A DNA stretch of 64,000 nucleotides from assembly GCA_021464245.1 (NCBI GenBank), contig JADCRB010000068.1, positions 8,852,134-8,916,133 on the forward strand. Direction: 5' to 3'. The stretch comes from Carallia brachiata. Lineage: Eukaryota; Streptophyta; Magnoliopsida; Malpighiales; Rhizophoraceae. Both the position numbers and the translations under genes were made by a program. A model generated the notes under the pieces. It did no database searches, had not been told where the DNA came from, and saw nothing but the letters and a program-made list of their open reading frames with translations. Positions 62,720-64,000 of this stretch are shown one piece after another. Positions within the stretch are counted from its first letter, which is position 1; each line of letters begins with the position of its first letter.

Positions 62720-63453
62720 GGGCCTGTTTAGGTTAACTGATTGTTGTTACTGATTGTTGTTGCTGATTGCTGATTGTTGATTCCTACTTACTATTGCTGA
62801 TTGCTGATAAAATTAATGAAGTGTTTGGTTAATTTTATACTTGCTGTTACTGTTGAATAATGAAATATCTAATTTAGACATATAATTTGTGTAGATATAT
62901 CATATTAAAAATTTTATTTTTATATTTTATAATTTTATATTTTAAAATAATATTTTATAAATAATATTGAGAATTATTTTACTTAATTTTTTAACTTTTT
63001 TAAAAAAATATTAATTTTTATTAAATGATAAAAATTATTATGTTTGAGATTTTTTTTATAAATGTCAATATTACAGAAAATTGAAGTGAAAAAAAATATT
63101 ATTTAAGAATACTTGAAAAAAAAAATTATTGAAATTATATAAATACTAATAAAATAAATTAACATATCTAATTCATTTGCCAAGTAAAAAAAAATAATAG
63201 CAAAATTTTATAAATATTCTTTAAGGGTAATTTAGTCTATATAAATTATTATTAATATTAAAAAGTGAAAAGTAATTCAAAAAGTAGCAAAAAGTAGCTC
63301 GAAACTGTTTTTCAATCAACTGCTGTTAGGAAGTCAAATAAAGAAATAAGGAGAATCAAACAGTAACATTAAAAAGTTTACCAAACACTTATATCCTACT
63401 TTTTAAAAATGAAACGCAAATGTACCCCTTCAAAAGTTAACCCAAACACCCCC
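62720..63453. mobile_element. PIF/Harbinger-like MITE, copy 2 (734 bp, TTA TSD)
   Basis: The ends are GGGCCTGTTTAGGTTAACTG and, in reverse complement, GGGGGTGTTTGGGTTAACTT. TTA flanks both sides (62717-62719 and 63454-63456). It is very similar to 25,051-25,790 throughout (for example ACTTGCTGTTACTGTTGAAT and GTGTAGATATATCATATTAA in both). It is nested in the retrotransposon relic that starts at 61,961. Confidence 0.88.
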
Positions 63454-63456
63454 TTA

Positions 63457-64000
63457 TTTTCTTTGCATTAAGTTCATTGTTGCCTAAGTCATTAACTTGT
63501 CCCTTATTGGGTCATCAAATTTATGACACATAAAGAAGAGATTTAGAGTATGTGAATTGATAAATTTTTGTTAAGTTTTTATTGTTCATATTTTAGGATC
63601 ACATTATAAATGGATTAAGAGTTGTGGGAAGTATACATTCAATTCCCACAACTTGGCAGTCTATAGTCAAAGAAGTTGTTAAGTTTTTGTCATAAGGCTA
63701 TGCCCATATGATGATTATAAATTGGGGCCTTGGGCTCTTAGATTAAAGTTCTAGTCAGAAGAGGTGCATATTAAAAAGGGTGTTCAATGTCTTCTACAAA
63801 AGAGACAAAGAATAGTGCCATAAAAGAATTCTTGTGTATAAATCTGCAACACTATATGAAGTTAAATTACCTTTGTAAGTTTATTGGCCATAGTATGGCC
63901 GAATGGTTAGCCAAAGGAATTATAGAAATGACACAATTGAGGAACTGTTATTTTCTTGCGTTAAAAAAAAATTGATAAAATTTATTCCAGCCATTGATGT
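63457..64000 (+). other. probable internal part of the retrotransposon relic, to the window end
   Basis: Continues after the nested MITE. A plus-strand stretch near 63,610-63,720 reads INGLRVVGSIHSIPTTWQSI, and an open frame runs from 63,787 to 63,975. Neither matches a family I can name; an eroded gag region is possible given the LTR and PBS upstream. Confidence 0.3.

Overview
This window looks like nuclear DNA of a eudicot plant. It is strongly AT-rich. Genes are sparse, have several exons with GT-AG introns, and match plant-specific families (a class III peroxidase of the PRX64 type, an ELI3/mannitol-dehydrogenase-type cinnamyl alcohol dehydrogenase, a plant thioredoxin-fold protein). Most of the space between genes is made of plant transposable elements. 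I cannot name the species from sequence alone.

Layout. 1-908: intron and last exon of a LYR-motif-type mitochondrial assembly protein (+). 1828-2499: a hAT-like MITE with an 8-bp target duplication. 3.6-6.6 kb: a SINE and a minus-strand LINE relic. 7.5-9.4 kb: a decayed nucleotide-diphospho-sugar transferase gene (+) with a broken splice donor, a frame mismatch and a nonsense codon. 11,956-13,862: an intact four-exon secreted thioredoxin-fold (DsbA-like) gene (+). 14.4-26 kb: repeats, including a Helitron-like end, a hAT-like MITE, an LTR-like block with internal repeats, a direct segmental duplication (18.4 and 21.6 kb), a foldback element and a Harbinger-like MITE. 26,429-27,915: an intact four-exon class III peroxidase, PRX64-like (+). 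29-36.4 kb: gypsy, copia-like, CACTA-like and LINE relics, plus a rearranged duplicated short coding fragment. 37,739-39,575: an intact six-exon cinnamyl alcohol dehydrogenase (-). 39.7-50 kb: an old tandem direct duplication of the CAD upstream region, each copy carrying its own private MITE insertions. 52,263-58,895: a nearly full-length but coding-dead Ty3/gypsy chromovirus (-) with both LTRs, an initiator-Met PBS and a chromodomain. 59-64 kb: a SINE with target duplication, MITEs, and the 5' LTR and PBS of another retrotransposon interrupted by a Harbinger-like MITE.

The genes do not form an operon or pathway unit. The peroxidase and the CAD-family enzyme both belong to families linked to lignin and phenylpropanoid metabolism, but they sit about 10 kb apart on opposite strands with repeats between them, so neighbourhood alone does not show a functional link. 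The strongest observations are about genome dynamics. Four MITEs share CCGGTC-rich arms and have perfect 8-bp target duplications. Two near-identical 0.74-kb MITEs have TWA target duplications. The tandem CAD-upstream duplication gives a relative date for several insertions.
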